DNA of 64,000 nt from Archangium violaceum (GCF_016887565.1 NZ_CP069396.1:12444001-12508000); one strand, 5' to 3'; positions 34,291 to 42,597 are shown, counted from the first letter of the stretch. The notes: generated by a model not told the origin, from the letters alone. Numbers and translations are program-made.

Positions 34291-35096
34291 TTTACACGGA
34301 CTCGAATTGGACGAGGCGTGTGACCGGGGCGCGCTCCGGTCGTTCGCGTCGCACCTTGAATGATGACTTCGCTTGCACCACGTGATCGCCCGAACTCACG
34401 GATAATCTCACCCATTTCCTTCAAACCGCTTGTTCCGGCGCCCTGACCTTGAATGTGGGCCTGATCAAGCGTGATCGTCCCCTCATTGATTTCGATGTTG
34501 CCCATGATTCGAATTTCGCCATTCTCGCCTTCTGCAACGATCTCAATCACTCCCTCCTCTTCCGTGACCTCAGTAATCCTCGGTCCAGTCTTCGCATCTT
34601 CCTGCTCCTTGGTGTTCTCATTAAACAGCGACGTGAACGATTCCGTTTCAGGCACGGGCCGCGTTTCAGGCGCGGGCCTTACCTGGGGACGGCCCCTCTT
34701 CTCCGCGTAAGTATCCAACGCTTCTTTGATGGCGAAGCCTACCACCACAACGCCCGCCACAACTATCGCTCCCACGACGATCTCCGGTGCCGCCAGCACA
34801 CAGACTCCGAGCCCCATGGCAGCGGCGCCCGTAGAGGCCACCGCGCATCGTCCCGTGGTGTCGTGAAACTCGATCCGGTCATGGTCGAGGGCATGAAAGC
34901 ACCGCTCCGCCAGCACGGGCCAGGGCTCGGAAGCTTCGCGGACGGCGCAACGCCCCCCGTCCGTCCACGGCAGCGTCGCCGCTCGCTGGAGATTGGCGAG
35001 CCTCGGGTCACGGGCCGCTGGCTCTCGGGGGCTCGGCGCTGACGTAGCGCAGGCTGAGACGTAGAGCAGCAGGGCGATGCACGCTCGGAAACGCAT
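34287..35096 (-). CDS. Sit-like lipoprotein with variable C-terminal (polymorphic toxin candidate)
   Basis: A 269-residue lipoprotein with a type II signal (IALLLYVSAC, Cys16). A conserved N-terminal part (RLANLQRAATLPWTDGGRC, ERCFHALDHDRIEFHDTTG) is followed by a hydrophobic segment (PEIVVGAIVVAGVVVVGFAI), a basic/proline linker (PQVRPAPETRPVPET) and an unrelated acidic C-terminal domain (from about residue 150: GVIEIVAEGENGEIRIMG, LKEMGEIIREFGRSRGASEV). This matches the layout of Myxococcus SitA lipoproteins, which travel between kin by outer-membrane exchange and carry diverse toxin tips. GGAGG lies 8 bp before the ATG. A second, truncated copy of the N-terminal part lies at 48425-48590. 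Toxicity is inference. Confidence 0.7.
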   Translation of the reverse strand: MRFRACIALLLYVSACATSAPSPREPAARDPRLANLQRAATLPWTDGGRCAVREASEPWPVLAERCFHALDHDRIEFHDTTGRCAVASTGAAAMGLGVCVLAAPEIVVGAIVVAGVVVVGFAIKEALDTYAEKRGRPQVRPAPETRPVPETESFTSLFNENTKEQEDAKTGPRITEVTEEEGVIEIVAEGENGEIRIMGNIEINEGTITLDQAHIQGQGAGTSGLKEMGEIIREFGRSRGASEVIIQGATRTTGARPGHTPRPIRVRVK

Positions 35097-35816
35097 GGCT
35101 ACATCCTCCAATCAAGTCAGGACCTATCGGGTCCTGGTGGGGCTGTTCGGAGTATGCCAGCGCGCCCTGACAGAGACGAACGAGCACGCGGGGGGGATCG
35201 GCACACGGCAGCCGCAGCTTGGGCCAGTGGAGGGCTCCCAGGGCGGTAGCGGTGCCAGCGGGCGCGCTCTCGCGGACAGTGAGGAGGCCCCCGCCAGTCG
35301 CACACCGCCCGGCTTGGGGGAGGGCCGCTGAGGTGGGGCGCATGTGCCCTCAGTGTGCGTGCGCCGTGAAGGTGCACTTGACCAGCGGGTGGAAGTCCCG
35401 CCCGAGGAGGAAGTCGACCCCCTCGGTAGCTATCTGGCGGGGACGAGGGGTGACCCTCGGACTCGAAGCCCAGAGACAGAAGGCCTCGAAAGGAGGTCGA
35501 GCAAGCGCGCAGGCCGCAACGTGAGTGAAGCCCGAGCAGGCCCCGAAAGGGCAATCGTGGGAGCCGACCTGACGCACATACAGGGAAGGCCAAGCGCCCG
35601 GCGAGAAGGTCGACTTGAGCGTCGCCGAGCGGACCACCGGGGTAGTGGGGCGCGGCATGCGTGCACACGGTGAGGTGCGCAACACGGGAGACCTGGCCCG
35701 AGCGGGATAGCGACCCGAACACGCCGACAAGGGCGTGGCGAGGGCCAGGAGTCGGAGGGGCCTACAGTACCTGAGAAGCGGGTAACGACCGTGGAGGGAA
35801 GGGGCCCTGGTTCAGG

Positions 35817-37148
35817 GTGCTTCGTGAGGAGCGAACGCAGCGGGAGATTGGCGTGAGCCTAACAACCCCTACAAAGCTCGAAGAGCTCCGAGCGAAGCTG
35901 TACGCGAAGGCCAAGGCGGAGCCGGCGTTCCGGTTCTACGCGCTGTACGACAAGATCCATCGGTGGGATGTCCTGGCGGAGGCGCTCAGGCAGTCGAAGC
36001 ACAAGAGGGGCGCGGCAGGAGTGGACGGGCAGACCTACGAGCAGATCGAGGCGCACGGCGAGGAGCGCTGGCTCAAGGAGTTGCAGCGCGAGCTGCAAGG
36101 GATGACGTATCGGCCCCAGCCCGTACGGAGGGTGCTGATACCCAAGCCAGGAGGAGGTGAGCGGCCGCTCGGGATCCCCACGATCAAGGATCGGGTGGTC
36201 CAGACGGCGGCGAAGCTCATCCTGGAGCCAATCTTCGAGGCCGACTTGAGCGAGGCTGCATACGGGTACCGACCCGGGCGCAGCGCGGTCGATGCGGTCC
36301 GAGAGGTCCATCAGGAGCTGAAGCGAGGGCGGACCCAAGTGGTGGATGCGGATCTCTCGAAGTACTTCGACACGATTCCCCATGCGGAGCTGATGAAGAG
36401 CGTCGCGAGGAGAATCGCGGACAAGGCGGTGCTGCATCTGGTGAAGATGTGGCTGAAGGTGCCTGTGGAAGAGAGAGACGAGCAAGGACGCCCGAAGTAC
36501 AGCGGAGGCAAGCGCTCGAAGCAGGGAACGCCGCAGGGAGGTGTGATCTCGCCACTACTGGCGAACATCTACATCAACCGGCTGCTGAGAGTGTTCGCCA
36601 AGAGCGAGCTGATGAAGAGGAGCGGAGCGGTGCTTGTCAACTACGCCGATGACTTCGTGGTGGTAGCCCGTCGGGGTGCCGCGGAGGTGTTGGCGCAGGT
36701 GAAGCGATGGCTCGATGGGATGAAGCTGACGCTCAACGAGACGAAGACGAGCATTCGCGATGCGCGGAAGGAGCATTTCCGCTTTCTCGGGTACGAGCTG
36801 GGACCCCTGGTCTACAAGAAGACCGGCCAGAAGTACCTGGGAGCCCGACCTTCGAAGAAGGCGATGGAGCACGCCCGAGAGGAAGTGAGCCGAATTCTCC
36901 GACGCGGCAGGACGGAGCGCTGGGAGGAGATAGCGGGCGAGCTCAACCGGTTCCTGCGAGGGTGGGCGACGTACTTCGCCTACGACTCGCCGATGCACGC
37001 GTTCAATGTGCTGGACTGGCACGTGACCGAACGGGTGAGGAACTTCCTGAGCAGGAGGCACAAGGTGGCGCGAGCAACGTCACGCTTCAAGTACAACGAG
37101 GTGCACCGGAGCCTCGGAGTGCTGGAGGTACGTGCACTCCTGCGCTGA
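35817..37148 (+). CDS. ltrA: Group II intron reverse transcriptase/maturase
   Basis: A 443-residue protein encoded in the intron. Reverse-transcriptase blocks are clear: KRGAAGVDGQTYEQI, RRVLIPKPGGGERPLGIPT, YGYRPGRSAVDAV, DADLSKYFDTIPH, GTPQGGVISPLLANI, NYADDFVVVARR (catalytic YADD near residue 276) and FRFLGYE. The maturase domain X follows (LNRFLRGWATYF, NVLDWHVTERVRNFL). There is no C-terminal HNH endonuclease domain, which places it with intron types that lack second-strand cleavage. The GTG at 35817 is used; a GTG at 35853 is possible. All catalytic residues are intact, so it may be active. Confidence 0.95.
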   Translation: MLREERTQREIGVSLTTPTKLEELRAKLYAKAKAEPAFRFYALYDKIHRWDVLAEALRQSKHKRGAAGVDGQTYEQIEAHGEERWLKELQRELQGMTYRPQPVRRVLIPKPGGGERPLGIPTIKDRVVQTAAKLILEPIFEADLSEAAYGYRPGRSAVDAVREVHQELKRGRTQVVDADLSKYFDTIPHAELMKSVARRIADKAVLHLVKMWLKVPVEERDEQGRPKYSGGKRSKQGTPQGGVISPLLANIYINRLLRVFAKSELMKRSGAVLVNYADDFVVVARRGAAEVLAQVKRWLDGMKLTLNETKTSIRDARKEHFRFLGYELGPLVYKKTGQKYLGARPSKKAMEHAREEVSRILRRGRTERWEEIAGELNRFLRGWATYFAYDSPMHAFNVLDWHVTERVRNFLSRRHKVARATSRFKYNEVHRSLGVLEVRALLR

Positions 37149-37173
37149 GATGCGTCGCGTGAAACCTGTCCGA

Positions 37174-37206
37174 GAGCCGGATGCAGGAAATCTGCACGTC
37201 CGGTTC
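37174..37206 (+). ncRNA. Group II intron domain V
   Basis: A 33-nt hairpin starting GAGCCGG and ending CCGGTTC, with a GGAAAT-type loop region and a central bulge. It has the size and sequence of the catalytic domain V and lies 25 bp after the maturase stop codon. Confidence 0.9.
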
Positions 37207-37454
37207 GATGAGCGGCGTGGAGGAAACGGACCGTGGGTGAGACTCGGCGAGAAGGCGAGCGAGAGCGGACCTTCGCAGCAGGCGCCGACGAGCCCGAGCG
37301 GCACCGCGCCTCCCGTCGACTCTACCCCTCCAGCGGGGAAAGGGGCGGAACACGAGGGCACGGGGTGGGACGGGACGGGATGACGAACCCGAGGAGAATC
37401 AAGGCGTTAGCGGGTAACAGCGCGTCCTGCTTAGGGTTTTCCATCGCCTCGTTC

Positions 37455-37479
37455 ACGGGTTCGATTCCCGTCGCCTCCA
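37455..37479 (+). repeat. tRNA 3'-end-like segment, site 2
   Basis: A T-arm (stem ACGGG/CCCGT, loop TTCGATT) followed by the acceptor strand CGCCTCC and A. No matching 5' acceptor GGAGGCG is found in the preceding 100 bp. The segment is enclosed by a 9-bp inverted repeat (GCGGGTAAC at 37410-37418, GTTACCCGC at 37486-37494). It separates the integrase-bearing block from the next accessory block. Confidence 0.65.
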
Positions 37480-37524
37480 CTAAAAGTTACCCGCCGCTCT
37501 GAGCCGAGCCTACTCCCAACGAGG

Positions 37525-38271
37525 ATGCGCGGCTCGCCTTGGGGGACCAAATCGATTCTTGTCGGACCAAATTCGGACCAAATCTGGAGGCGAGTGCATA
37601 AGAGGAATGGGGGCACGGTGGCACCCTGGTCCGGGTCCGGAGCGGTCCGCTCCACCCTCCTGCTCGCCATCTTCGCCGTCGCCTGGGCCGTCTGCGATCG
37701 GACGTGGCCCGGGATACTCACCGCTGCAGTGGCGGCAGTCGGCGGACCCGCCGTGGAGATCCTGCTCGTGCGCGCGGGCACCTTCGTCCACCACGAGGTG
37801 CTCGTGCTCGGCATTCCGGGTTGGCTGCCCCTGCTCTACCTCACGGCTGCCGTGGGATTGGGGGGTTTCTCCCGATGGCTCGCGGCGGCGAGGACCCCGT
37901 CCGTAGACGCGGACCTTGGATTGCCAGCCGCTGGCGCCGTCCACGAGGCGCTCCAGACCACCCAAGCCATGGATCTAGCGCGGCGGCTGGACGAGGGCCA
38001 CGCCCTCTACCAGCCGGAGGTCTTCCTCGTCGGGCCCTACGAGGACTACATCAACGGCAGTGCCATGGTGCTCGACGGTGGATTGTCGTCGCATCTGGCC
38101 AACGACGTGCCTTCGTTCCAAGAGGGCCGGGAATGGCGTCATGCCTGCGGGATGGTGTTGAGCAGCCGGTCCGGGACCGCCGTGGTCCGCTGGACCGGAC
38201 CAGACGTTAAGCTATTGCTTCAAGTTGCCACTGAAGATGTCTCCTACGGAGGGCATGACCCTGGAGTTTGA
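37525..38271 (+). CDS. Mosaic open frame: membrane-protein tail joined to unrelated sequence
   Basis: An open frame of up to 248 residues. Residues about 40-125 hold two or three membrane helices (STLLLAIFAVAWAVCD, GILTAAVAAVGGPAVEILL, LPLLYLTAAVGLGGF) with the pattern HHEVLVLGIPGWLPLLYL, like the end of an INSIG-like membrane protein. The later part contains EDYINGSAMVLDGGLSSHL, which looks like the tail of a short-chain dehydrogenase. No family covers the whole. A 17-bp sequence shared with 51763-51779 lies at its start. I take it to be either a fused remnant or a pseudogene; a real protein cannot be excluded. Confidence 0.35.
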   Translation: MRGSPWGTKSILVGPNSDQIWRRVHKRNGGTVAPWSGSGAVRSTLLLAIFAVAWAVCDRTWPGILTAAVAAVGGPAVEILLVRAGTFVHHEVLVLGIPGWLPLLYLTAAVGLGGFSRWLAAARTPSVDADLGLPAAGAVHEALQTTQAMDLARRLDEGHALYQPEVFLVGPYEDYINGSAMVLDGGLSSHLANDVPSFQEGREWRHACGMVLSSRSGTAVVRWTGPDVKLLLQVATEDVSYGGHDPGV

Positions 38272-38768
38272 GGGAGGATGTATGCTGCGGTTCCCTCGTA
38301 GCTATAGCCATAATAGCGGGCAGCATTCAGGGATTCCTGCCAAGACAGAGTATAGAAGTGGTCGCTGCCACGACTCTTATATAGTCTGTAGAAGGGGCAC
38401 GTCCCTGTCTGATTCCATGAATAAACGTAACAGGCGACGCCCTCGTCCGTATATCCATACGCGGCAATAGCGATGTCCCGCTCCTGTGAAGAGGTCGTGT
38501 AGAAGTGATCACGGCCTCCATAGCTGTACAGGCGGTACAGAGGAACCGTTCCCGGTTCTTGGGTAGACATGCATCTACCGGCAACTCCCTCGTAGGAATA
38601 GCCATAGTTGGAGGCCGCGCGGAGTGCCTCGTCCAGATTTGTTGTGTAGAAATGATCCGTGGCCCCGTTGCTGTACAGCCTGTAGAGGTCCACTGGACCA
38701 GCCAGCGCGGTACACGATACGACCAACACCGCTACAAATACAGCTTGGCACATTCCTCTTCGGGTCAT
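38244..38768 (-). CDS. Secreted DUF5648 repeat protein
   Basis: A 174-residue exported protein. The signal peptide (MCQAVFVAVLVVSCTALAG) is followed by three repeats of about 45 residues, each reading YRLYSNGATDHFYTT or a variant (YRLYSYGGRDHFYTT, YRLYKSRGSDHFYT) and ending YGYSYEGVAG. This is the DUF5648 motif found in secreted bacterial and fungal proteins, often with hydrolases. No catalytic domain is attached. GGAG lies 6 bp before the ATG. The gene is less G/C-rich than most neighbours, suggesting separate origin. Function unknown; glycan or surface binding is a guess. Confidence 0.82.
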   Translation of the reverse strand: MTRRGMCQAVFVAVLVVSCTALAGPVDLYRLYSNGATDHFYTTNLDEALRAASNYGYSYEGVAGRCMSTQEPGTVPLYRLYSYGGRDHFYTTSSQERDIAIAAYGYTDEGVACYVYSWNQTGTCPFYRLYKSRGSDHFYTLSWQESLNAARYYGYSYEGTAAYILPQTPGSCPP

Positions 38769-38890
38769 TGCGCTCTCCTTTAGCGGATTGCAGATAAAGT
38801 TGATCTTTGCTGGCTGCGGGGACAGGGGTTCTCCAGTGCTGAGGGGTGTCTGGCAAGCAACATCGGGCGTATAGGCGGGATAGGGCCCCC

Positions 38891-40017
38891 GGGTGTCAGA
38901 GGACTCGTAAGGGGGCGCCGCCGGAGGGTGTCCGCCGGAGGGTGTCAAAGAACTTGAGCGACACCACGCGGCACGACACGTGGCGGAAAGGAGAAGAGCG
39001 GAAAATTCGCCGAGAAGTCCCCTCTCATCCACCGAGCCGCCGCCTCTCGGAAGGCGGCGACGAAGGCCCGGTACTGCTCGCGCAACGCCTGTAGTGCCTG
39101 GCGCGTGGAGGCATGCCCCAACGGTCGAGGGCTCCGCTTGAGGTGCTCGGGCCGGGTATGAGGGTGCTGTGCCCGCACAGCTCGCGCCCCCAAGACGGTC
39201 GTGTCCTGTGCGCGAGCCTCGGCTTCCACCGCCTCCACGAGCCCCCGCACCGCGCGCCTTCTCTCCTCCTCCCCCAGTCCTTCCCAGCATGGCAGGGGCG
39301 CCACCTCCAACTCCACTGGCTCGGCAATCTCCTCGGCGAAGCGCCCCGCCCCCGCCTCCAAGTCCTCGCTCCCTCTCTTGCTCCAGCGCTTCGTCCAGTT
39401 GAACCATTGGAACACTCGCCTCGCCGGCCCCAGCAGCTGCGGCAGGCACGTGAGTCCCGGCCACTCGGCACTCCGCTCCACCAGGCCCTCCTTCACCCCA
39501 TGGGCCAGCACATAGCGCAACCGCCCCACCAGCGCCGTGTCGTCCAGCACCGGCTCCGCTGAGTAGCGCCGCTCCCAGAAGCCTCCACTCCAGTCCACCA
39601 ACCGTCCCACCTTCCTGGAGAGGTTGGCGCGCAGGTACTGCATGAAGGAAGCGAGCGCGGCCCCACGAGCCCACACCAGCAGGTGGAAATGGTTGGAAGC
39701 GAAGGTGAAGGCGTGCAGCCGCACGTTACCGGCGCTCTGCTGGACGGCTCGCGCCAGCACCCCACCCACCACCTCGTTCACCTCCGCGCTGGGACGCAGC
39801 AGCAGCCGTCCCTGGAAGCACCTGGACGTGACGAAGTAATAGCCCTCCTCCTGGAACATCCTCAGCGGCCAGCCCATCCCCATCCCCAACGAGCGAGTCG
39901 CTACGCCCAGTGCACCCGGCGAGCCAGCTCCAAGTCCTTGGAAAGACTTGGGGATTCATAGGGACACCCAGTCTCGTTCCGTGGCTTGAGTCCCGCGTGT
40001 CGAGTCCTTTGACACCC
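38891..40017 (-). mobile_element. RAYT transposase unit with terminal inverted repeats
   Basis: The transposase gene (38945-39889) is bracketed by an inverted repeat of 17 bp: GGGTGTCAGAGGACTCG at 38891-38907 and its complement with one mismatch at 40001-40017. Further partial copies of GGGTGTC lie at 38926-38950. This is the expected setting of a REP-associated tyrosine transposase. Confidence 0.65.
38945..39889 (-). CDS. REP-associated tyrosine transposase (RAYT)
   Basis: A 314-residue protein of the IS200/IS605-related Y1 transposase group. The N-terminus (EEGYYFVTSRCFQGRLLL) and the HUH motif (FASNHFHLLVWA, His-Phe-His) are clear; the catalytic Tyr is in FMQYLRANLSRKVGRL, and GFWERRYSAEPV follows. 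A long, charged C-terminal extension (about residues 170-314) is unusual compared with the 150-200 residues of compact RAYTs, and may bind DNA or proteins. Such enzymes act on single-stranded REP hairpins. The catalytic residues are intact. Confidence 0.9.
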   Translation of the reverse strand: MGMGMGWPLRMFQEEGYYFVTSRCFQGRLLLRPSAEVNEVVGGVLARAVQQSAGNVRLHAFTFASNHFHLLVWARGAALASFMQYLRANLSRKVGRLVDWSGGFWERRYSAEPVLDDTALVGRLRYVLAHGVKEGLVERSAEWPGLTCLPQLLGPARRVFQWFNWTKRWSKRGSEDLEAGAGRFAEEIAEPVELEVAPLPCWEGLGEEERRRAVRGLVEAVEAEARAQDTTVLGARAVRAQHPHTRPEHLKRSPRPLGHASTRQALQALREQYRAFVAAFREAAARWMRGDFSANFPLFSFPPRVVPRGVAQVL

Positions 40018-40042
40018 TCTCGGGCGCCCCCATCCCTCCCCG

Positions 40043-40067
40043 GAGAAGGTGTCAAACACTTCGTACG
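40043..40067 (+). repeat. 25-bp direct repeat, left copy
   Basis: Identical over 25 bp (GAGAAGGTGTCAAACACTTC and five more bases) to 40493-40517, exactly 450 bp away. The central GGTGTCAAA also appears in the RAYT-flanking repeats. Confidence 0.85.
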
Positions 40068-40492
40068 CATCAACGGCCACGGCCTCCAGGGTATGGGAGC
40101 CGCGCGCCTCCGCGCCGACGTCCCAGTCCACGCTGAAGGGCGGAGGGACGCTCGCGAGGTACACCCCATCCCAGTAGTAGTTGACCCAGACGACACCGAC
40201 ATCGTCCGTGGTGTCCACCCGCAGGGGGGCGATGCCGGTGAACGTTGCACCAGAGGAGAGTGAGGTGATGGCGAGGGTCGGGGACGTGTGGTCGACGGCG
40301 ATGGTCACCGGGCTGGAAGTGGCGGCGTTGCCGTGGACATCCGTGGCGATCGTCGTCAGCGTGTGCGCGCCGAGCGCCGCCCCCGTGGCGTCCCACGTGA
40401 CGTAGAAGTAGGGGGGAGAGGCGGCGGTACCCAGACCAATTGACACCCCATCCACGAAGAACTCGACCTGACTCGCCCCAGAGTCGCTGCCC

Positions 40493-40517
40493 GAGAAGGT
40501 GTCAAACACTTCGTACG
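40493..40517 (+). repeat. 25-bp direct repeat, right copy
   Basis: The partner of 40043-40067. The two copies bound the Ig-like gene fragment and keep the same reading frame. Confidence 0.85.
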
Positions 40518-40560
40518 GGCCTGCGCTCGGTCCTCTTCCCGCGAGTACATGAGTGACCAC

Positions 40561-40877
40561 CCTGGGCGAGCCGGCCTATGCCGCCGCGTCAGCCCATCGG
40601 AGAAATATCATGGGGGACTTCAGCCCCAGGAGCCTGCGCTCGGTGAGCATCGGCGGGTCCGCGGGAGTACACGAGGGCCAGACGTTGACCACGGTGGTGG
40701 CACAACTGCTGGCCCTGGTGGGGACGATGAAGCCCGAGACGGAGCACTCGGAGTCCTGAGCCCGTCGCGGCTCATCAACGCGTCGCGTGGGCGAACACCC
40801 GAGCCAGGGAAGGTGGCTGAGCGGGGCAGCTGTCCTTCTGTGGTCGACCTGCCGGAGAGCGGCCCGCGGTCATGGGG
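40561..40877. other. Stretch without a convincing gene
   Basis: A plus-strand frame (40616-40759, MGDFSPRSLRSVSIGGSA to the stop) reads like the tail of a protein but has no ribosome-binding site and no recognised family. I see nothing else supportable here. Confidence 0.4.
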
Positions 40878-41696
40878 TCACGGAGGCCAACCCTCGTATA
40901 TATCCAGGATGGACGTGATGCCATTCCGGCATTGGACAAGGAACCTGGCTCCGTTGGAAGTGGCGGGCCCTCCGGCTGGGTAACCCCAACGGACAGAAAC
41001 CTGACCGTCCGAGAGCGCTGGCACACTGATCGTTCCCTCATACGTATACCCTCCCCCAAAAACAGCCCCGCGCACAGGACGTCCAGTCACGGTTTGCGCG
41101 GCACAATCCAAGCCACCTCCCGCCGGACCAACATCCCCTCTGTCGCCCTTGTCGCCCTTGTCGCCCTTGGGTCCTATCGGGCCAGCGGGACCCACCTCCC
41201 CCTGGTCTCCTTTGTCTCCCTTGGCGCCCGGCGGACCAGCCACTCCGGGGTCTCCCTTGACGCCCTGGGGACCTTGTGGGCCGACAGGACCGATATCGCC
41301 TCTTGCCCCCGTCGCACCTGCTGGACCGGTGTCACCCTTGGGTCCGGCGGGGCCCGTGTCGCCCTTCGCACCGGGTGCGGCCACCGTCACGGCCAAGGCC
41401 GAGTTCTGCTCGGAGCCGGGGCCCGTGGAGACAGTGAGCAGGTATGTCCCCGGGGACTTGAGCAGTCCGAAGGGAATGCTGACCGTCAAGGCGGCATCCT
41501 GTTGCGCGAGCACTCCGGCCGGGAAAGCGGCGAACTTGACGGTAGGCGTGACCGTACCGAAACCCTCGCCGTAGATGTAGAGCCTGCCCGCGGCCGGGTC
41601 TGCCTCCACGGACGTGATAAGCAAAGGGGCCGCGGAAGCAGAACCGGTAAACAAAAAAGCGGCAAACACAGCATGCCGCCACACAGAACCAACCAT
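40878..41696 (-). CDS. Secreted collagen-like protein with N-terminal IPT/TIG-like domain
   Basis: A 272-residue exported protein. A signal peptide (HAVFAAFLFTGSASA) leads into an IPT-like domain (PLLITSVEADPAAGRLYIYG, FGTVTPTVKFA). About 35 Gly-x-y triplets come next (residues about 115-210: GAKGDTGPAGPKGDTGPAGA and on), a classic bacterial collagen-like region. A C-terminal globular part with two cysteines (VQCRNG) closes the chain and could act as a trimerisation head. GGAGG lies 4 bp before the ATG at 41694-41696. Trimeric collagen-like proteins of this type decorate cell or spore surfaces; the partner is unknown. The GGN codons make it prone to repeat-length change. Confidence 0.87.
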   Translation of the reverse strand: MVGSVWRHAVFAAFLFTGSASAAPLLITSVEADPAAGRLYIYGEGFGTVTPTVKFAAFPAGVLAQQDAALTVSIPFGLLKSPGTYLLTVSTGPGSEQNSALAVTVAAPGAKGDTGPAGPKGDTGPAGATGARGDIGPVGPQGPQGVKGDPGVAGPPGAKGDKGDQGEVGPAGPIGPKGDKGDKGDRGDVGPAGGGLDCAAQTVTGRPVRGAVFGGGYTYEGTISVPALSDGQVSVRWGYPAGGPATSNGARFLVQCRNGITSILDIYEGWPP

Positions 41697-42028
41697 GAGT
41701 CCTCCAGGAAATGTCCGTTCAATCGAACAGCTCCTGATAGCATGGAATGCCGAATTCAAAAATTAATACGAGGGATGGGGACCTGAGGAGGGGGATGGCT
41801 GGAACCGAAGGGGAGAGGAATGCTGCGGCGTATAGGCAGGATAGAGGCCGTGTTGAGGGGGAGGGCTGGTGCAGAGGGGCCGAGGAGGGCCGCTGACGGG
41901 TGGCGGCCGAGCAGTGAGCCGGGCCGGTGGAGAGGCCACGCAGCCTCCTTGGGCATGCCTGCCCAGGCCGCCCTCCCATGAGGGGAGCGGCAGGGGCATC
42001 AGGTCTCTTGGCTGTGGCGGCGTAAGCC

Positions 42029-42105
42029 TCAACACCAGGCGCCCTGGGGTGGCGCTCGCGCCGGGGTCAGGCTCGCACCTGCCGTGGGCAGTCCCAGGTG
42101 CTACG
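42029..42105 (-). pseudogene. IS91-type transposase 3' end, fragment A
   Basis: The minus strand reads a C-terminal tail ending PARAPPQGAWC and stop. The same tail ends fragments B, C and D. The DNA to its left (41808-42028) resembles that beyond fragment D, so it is the non-coding end of the element. Confidence 0.6.
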
Positions 42106-42156
42106 CTTGAATCTGCTCAGATGTCGTCGCGCTCTTGAGTTGTTTGTCAAGGGGGG

Positions 42157-42320
42157 GCACCGTGCTAGACGTGTTCGCCTGCGTGATGTGTGGATGCAGG
42201 CGGGTCTTGGCGGACGTGAAGGGAGCGGGAGGGGTGAGAGCGATTTGGGAGCACCTGGGGCCCACGGTGAGTGTGCGGTTGGCCCCTGCGTGAAGGCCAC
42301 CCCAATCCGCGTGGTGTTGA
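42157..42320 (+). pseudogene. IS91-type transposase 3' end, fragment B
   Basis: The plus strand reads LDVFACVMCGCRRVLADV and VRAIWEHLG, which is the C-terminal part of IS91/IS801-type rolling-circle transposases (DVF.C..CGGRR....ILEHLG). An in-frame stop interrupts it 12 codons before the family's usual AWC-stop ending. It lies head to head with fragment A. Confidence 0.7.
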
Positions 42321-42502
42321 ATCTCAAGACAGCCAAGAGGCTCATCGCTCCAGCCCGCCGCCCGCAGGAGTGCCCTACCTTTCCTGTCGTTGAAGAGAAA
42401 GGCGGAAAGTCAAAAAGGAAATTTCTCCAATCCTCAGTGTTGATTTTTTTGGTTGGGGGTTGATTTCTACAAAACATGAACATTGTGGAGGGGATTGAGT
42501 CG

Positions 42503-42597
42503 ATGAGCACGACGAAGGCCATTAGCGGGGATGTTGCGCGGCTATTCGAGGTAGCGAAGCCGGGAGCGGTAATGGAGGCGGAGCTCAGGTCTAGAGC
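42503..42597 (+). pseudogene. 5' part of a toxin-like gene interrupted by IS66
   Basis: An ATG at 42503 with GGAGGGG 9 bp upstream opens a frame (MSTTKAISGDVARLFEVAKP) that runs into the left end of the IS66 element. Removing the element and one copy of its 8-bp target duplication joins this frame to the 45222-46662 part: 95 + 1441 = 1536 bp, or 512 codons including the stop. The two parts are one gene of 511 residues. Confidence 0.85.

Larger units (their letters stand above)
35355..37325 (+). mobile_element. Group II intron (retroelement)
   Basis: The 5' end fits the group II consensus (GTGCG at 35355). About 460 bp of structured RNA precede the reverse transcriptase gene, and domain V (37174-37206) and a domain VI region follow it. 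The 3' boundary is not certain: 37325 (after TCTAC) is a guess and it could lie up to 110 bp earlier. The intron is on the plus strand, beyond the Sit-like genes and before the second tRNA-like segment. The 5' exon sequence just before it is also found at the 3' end of the integrase gene. Confidence 0.85.
40018..40560 (-). pseudogene. Fragment of an Ig-like repeat surface protein
   Basis: The frame encodes two bacterial Ig-like repeats (VEFFVDGVSIGLGTAASP, LTTIATDVHGNAATSS, WVNYYWDGVYLASVPPPF, HTLEAVAVDAYEVF). It has no signal peptide and no proper end: both edges carry the same 25-bp sequence, encoding YEVFDTFSG, and beyond these the frame is unrelated. The RAYT unit abuts it. It appears to be a slice of a longer tandem-repeat protein left after rearrangement. 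Confidence 0.6.

Noticed and set aside
35355-37325. Retron or diversity-generating retroelement
   Set aside because: The reverse transcriptase has group II maturase domain X and is followed by domain V; there is no template repeat pair or msr/msd structure that I can see.
40878-41759. Collagen-like Gly-x-y region as a CRISPR or tandem DNA repeat array
   Set aside because: The periodicity is 9 bp of codons in one reading frame with a signal peptide, not spacer-repeat structure.
42098-42463. Plus-strand 121-codon frame as a gene
   Set aside because: It overlaps the IS91-type fragment B in a different frame, and the fragment frame gives the recognisable protein.
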